Shown one piece after another: positions 5,300-7,321 of a stretch of DNA of 7,321 nt. Every line of letters starts with the position of its first letter. Positions within the stretch are counted from its first letter, which is position 1. Under the pieces are notes generated by a model, which worked only from the letters and a program-made list of their open reading frames with translations, was not told the origin of the DNA and ran no database searches. The position numbers were made by a program, and so were the translations under genes. This DNA comes from RGIG464 sp045643185 (GTDB lineage Bacteria > Myxococcota_A > Bradymonadia > UBA4248): the NCBI GenBank assembly GCA_045643185.1, contig JAZUKH010000029.1, positions 1 through 7,321 of the forward strand. The letters run 5' to 3'.

Positions 5300-7261
5300 T
5301 TGAAATTGAATATTAAATGTTTTGCTGGACCGGCGGCCAAGCCCTTTTGGTCGTATCTGGTCATGTGGCTCATCGCCTGTATTTGTGGGCTCATTCTGAC
5401 CCTATGTTTGTTTTTACGACCAACGCCGTACGACACAGCCTACGTGATGGACAATTTGAAGTACATGCCCCACGCCATTTTTTACATGACGTATGGTCTT
5501 GCCCTCATTGCCTTTCCATTTATGGCCGTCAGCCTGATCATTAAGGATGGTCCAAACAGCCGCCTTCGTCACAAAGTCTGTGAAGGCATTTGTGCAGTCC
5601 TGCTCTCGCTCTCATTGCTTTACGAGCACATCGACAACGAGATTTTACGTTATTGCAACATGCACATCTCGCCAGATTTTTTGCGCACATACGTGTTGAG
5701 TGACGGCGTTCCTGTGGCGCTTTGGGACATGTTGGCGACCGACCCGGGCGGTTCAAACGTCTCGCTCATTCTTTTGGGCGTTCCCGTTGTTTTTCTGCTC
5801 ACATGGATCTTTCTGGGTCGCCGCATTCCGTGCCCCCAACGCGTTGGTCGTGGCGCCCAATGGATAGGCCTGGCGCTCGTATTCATCGTTTGTGTGTTTT
5901 TACCAGCATTTTTGCGCACCGACTTGTTTGGCTCGAAAAACCGCCAAGCCAAGGTTGCGCCGCCAGCCGTGTTGATGCTCGACATCGTCACGACGTGGAG
6001 CACCGGCACGGCGTTCCCCGACGACATGCCAGCCCGACTGAGTGCCGCCCAAACCGAGTGGCAAAGCACCAACCACGATGCCCACTGGGTCATGCCGGAC
6101 GCATCCAAACCTGGTTTGCGGCACTACGACGGCACTTGTCCGGCGGTCGACAAGCCTTACAACGTGCTGCTCGTCGTGTTCGAATCATTTCGTGCGCACA
6201 GCCTGACAAAGTTCAATCCACACGAGACCGTCGAAGCCACGCCGTGGCTGAACCAGTTCATTGAAACGCGCAACGCGGCCTATTACCCGTTCTACTACAC
6301 GAATGCGCATCCAACCGTGGCCGCGTTTATGGCGCTCCACACAGGGTTGTTGCCGCACAACGCCAAGACGGTCGCCAAAGCCTACACGTCAAACAACCTG
6401 GGCTCGTTCGTCGACACGATGCGCCACCATGGCTATGAAGCTGCATACTTTGGCGCGTCAGACCCCGACTGGGATAACCAGCGACCTTGGTTGATGCGCT
6501 GGTACGACTCAGTTTCGTTCAAACCCGAGAACGACGAGCTTGATCGCAACGTCATGCACGACCTCGCCAACTGGCTCAAAACGGAACGCGACACAACCAA
6601 ACCATTCATCGCAACGACGTTTTTGATCTCCAACCACATGCCATTCCATTTGCGCGAAGAAGCGCTTCGTTTGAACGACAGTGATGAGCTCAAAGACAAG
6701 ATCTATAACACGATGCACTATGATGACGACGTGCTTCGCGAATTCATCGAGTCGATCGAACACGAGCCATGGTATGAAAACACGCTTGTCATTCTGACTG
6801 GTGACCACGGCATGGACCTTGGTGACCGCGGCGACGCGCCCGACTACAACAATCTTCGCACCGAAGCGGTCCACATTCCACTCGTCATTGCAGGCAACCA
6901 CCCGCGTCTGCCGAAGGGACGCCAGACACAGCGCGGCAGCCACATCGACCTCGGCGCCACCGTGCTCGACCTGGTCGGCATTTGCGACGACACGACTTCG
7001 CAGGGTCACAGCCTGTTAGACCTCGACGAACAACGCCCCGTCTACGCCATCAAATACGGACGCAGTTCGATCTACACCCGTGACTGGTCAGCTTATGCGC
7101 TCGAAGACGGCTCCGTCATGCTGTTCGAAGCCAGTGATGATCTACAACAAAACGATGTTTCCCAAAACCACCCCGACGTGGCTCAAGCCCTCAAACAACA
7201 GATGGACGACATGGCCGTCGTCGTCAATTACAGCTATACACATCACCTGACGGATATGTGA
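5300..7261 (+). CDS. Membrane-anchored LtaS/sulfatase-family phosphotransferase-like enzyme
   Basis: Encodes 653 residues. Five hydrophobic helices (about 17-39, 58-81, 95-110, 153-173 and 188-206) precede an extracytoplasmic alkaline-phosphatase-superfamily domain (about 286-600). Catalytic positions align in spacing with lipoteichoic acid synthase LtaS: E295 in VVFESF, T339 (likely nucleophile) in AHPTVAAF, H447 in SNHMPF, and D502-H503 in TGDHGMD. LtaS has E255, T300, H416 and D475-H476. Relatives transfer phosphoglycerol or phosphoethanolamine to envelope polymers or glycans, and some act as sulfatases. The substrate cannot be told here. In a Gram-negative cell, modification of a periplasmic glucan or lipid is more likely than teichoic acid synthesis. 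I chose TTG 5300 because AAAGGA (5287-5292) lies 7 bases upstream and helix 1 follows at once. The frame is open back to TTG 5192, but that codon sits in a hairpin loop without a ribosome site. The gene is divergent from MATE. Confidence 0.85.
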   Translation: MKLNIKCFAGPAAKPFWSYLVMWLIACICGLILTLCLFLRPTPYDTAYVMDNLKYMPHAIFYMTYGLALIAFPFMAVSLIIKDGPNSRLRHKVCEGICAVLLSLSLLYEHIDNEILRYCNMHISPDFLRTYVLSDGVPVALWDMLATDPGGSNVSLILLGVPVVFLLTWIFLGRRIPCPQRVGRGAQWIGLALVFIVCVFLPAFLRTDLFGSKNRQAKVAPPAVLMLDIVTTWSTGTAFPDDMPARLSAAQTEWQSTNHDAHWVMPDASKPGLRHYDGTCPAVDKPYNVLLVVFESFRAHSLTKFNPHETVEATPWLNQFIETRNAAYYPFYYTNAHPTVAAFMALHTGLLPHNAKTVAKAYTSNNLGSFVDTMRHHGYEAAYFGASDPDWDNQRPWLMRWYDSVSFKPENDELDRNVMHDLANWLKTERDTTKPFIATTFLISNHMPFHLREEALRLNDSDELKDKIYNTMHYDDDVLREFIESIEHEPWYENTLVILTGDHGMDLGDRGDAPDYNNLRTEAVHIPLVIAGNHPRLPKGRQTQRGSHIDLGATVLDLVGICDDTTSQGHSLLDLDEQRPVYAIKYGRSSIYTRDWSAYALEDGSVMLFEASDDLQQNDVSQNHPDVAQALKQQMDDMAVVVNYSYTHHLTDM

Positions 7262-7321
7262 TCGATACCCCGGAGGCATGGTGCTTCGCGCCCCCCCCGG
7301 TTATGCAAAACATCGGCTTCC
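7262..7321. repeat. GC-rich segment at right edge, possible further hairpin-element copy
   Basis: After the TGA, GAGGCA (7273-7278) pairs with TGCTTC (7282-7287, one G-T pair, three-base loop). A run of eight C follows, then CCGG-type ends. The stretch TGCTT...CGCGCCCCCCC also occurs in element A read on the minus strand (around 3382-3402). The window ends before the unit can be delimited. It may also act as a terminator region for the preceding gene, although no T-run is seen. Confidence 0.35.

Overview
The window is 7.3 kb of ordinary-looking bacterial chromosome of moderate GC. It probably comes from a Gram-negative bacterium. I cannot name the taxon: TldE/PmbA, PepT, a MATE pump, an FHA-domain protein and an LtaS-like enzyme are each widespread. 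A deltaproteobacterial/myxococcal-type genome would fit, but that is a guess. There are no tRNA or rRNA genes, CRISPR arrays, transposases or phage genes.

Left part (1-2160, genes on +): the C-terminal part of a PmbA/TldE-type protein runs in from the left edge and ends at a clear stem-loop (618-648). Next is a complete peptidase T gene (717-1958) with all zinc ligands. A 200-bp spacer follows, packed with inverted repeats (1972-2136), where transcription from both sides converges. Middle part (2160-4856, genes on -): an FHA-domain protein with a long proline-rich, YGPP-repeated N-terminal region, and a complete 12-helix MATE transporter. Right part (5300-7261, gene on +): a five-helix membrane protein with an extracytoplasmic LtaS/sulfatase-type metallo-phosphotransferase domain, divergent from the MATE gene across a 443-bp control region.

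The structure that genes do not explain lies in the spacers. Two GC-rich segments (3360-3430 and 5033-5108) each fold into three successive hairpins in the same order with similar spacing. They lie in opposite orientation on either side of the MATE gene. Their primary sequence has diverged but the pairing is kept, so they look like two copies of an intergenic structured repeat family. A possible third copy follows the last gene at the right edge. The MATE/phosphotransferase divergent region also holds a 14-bp perfect palindrome, a consensus TATAAT promoter for MATE, a dyad in that promoter's spacer and a tandem 9-bp repeat at the predicted transcription start.

The genes do not form one pathway. 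TldE and PepT both belong to peptide processing or turnover. MATE and the LtaS-like enzyme both act at the cell envelope and may share regulation through their common upstream region.
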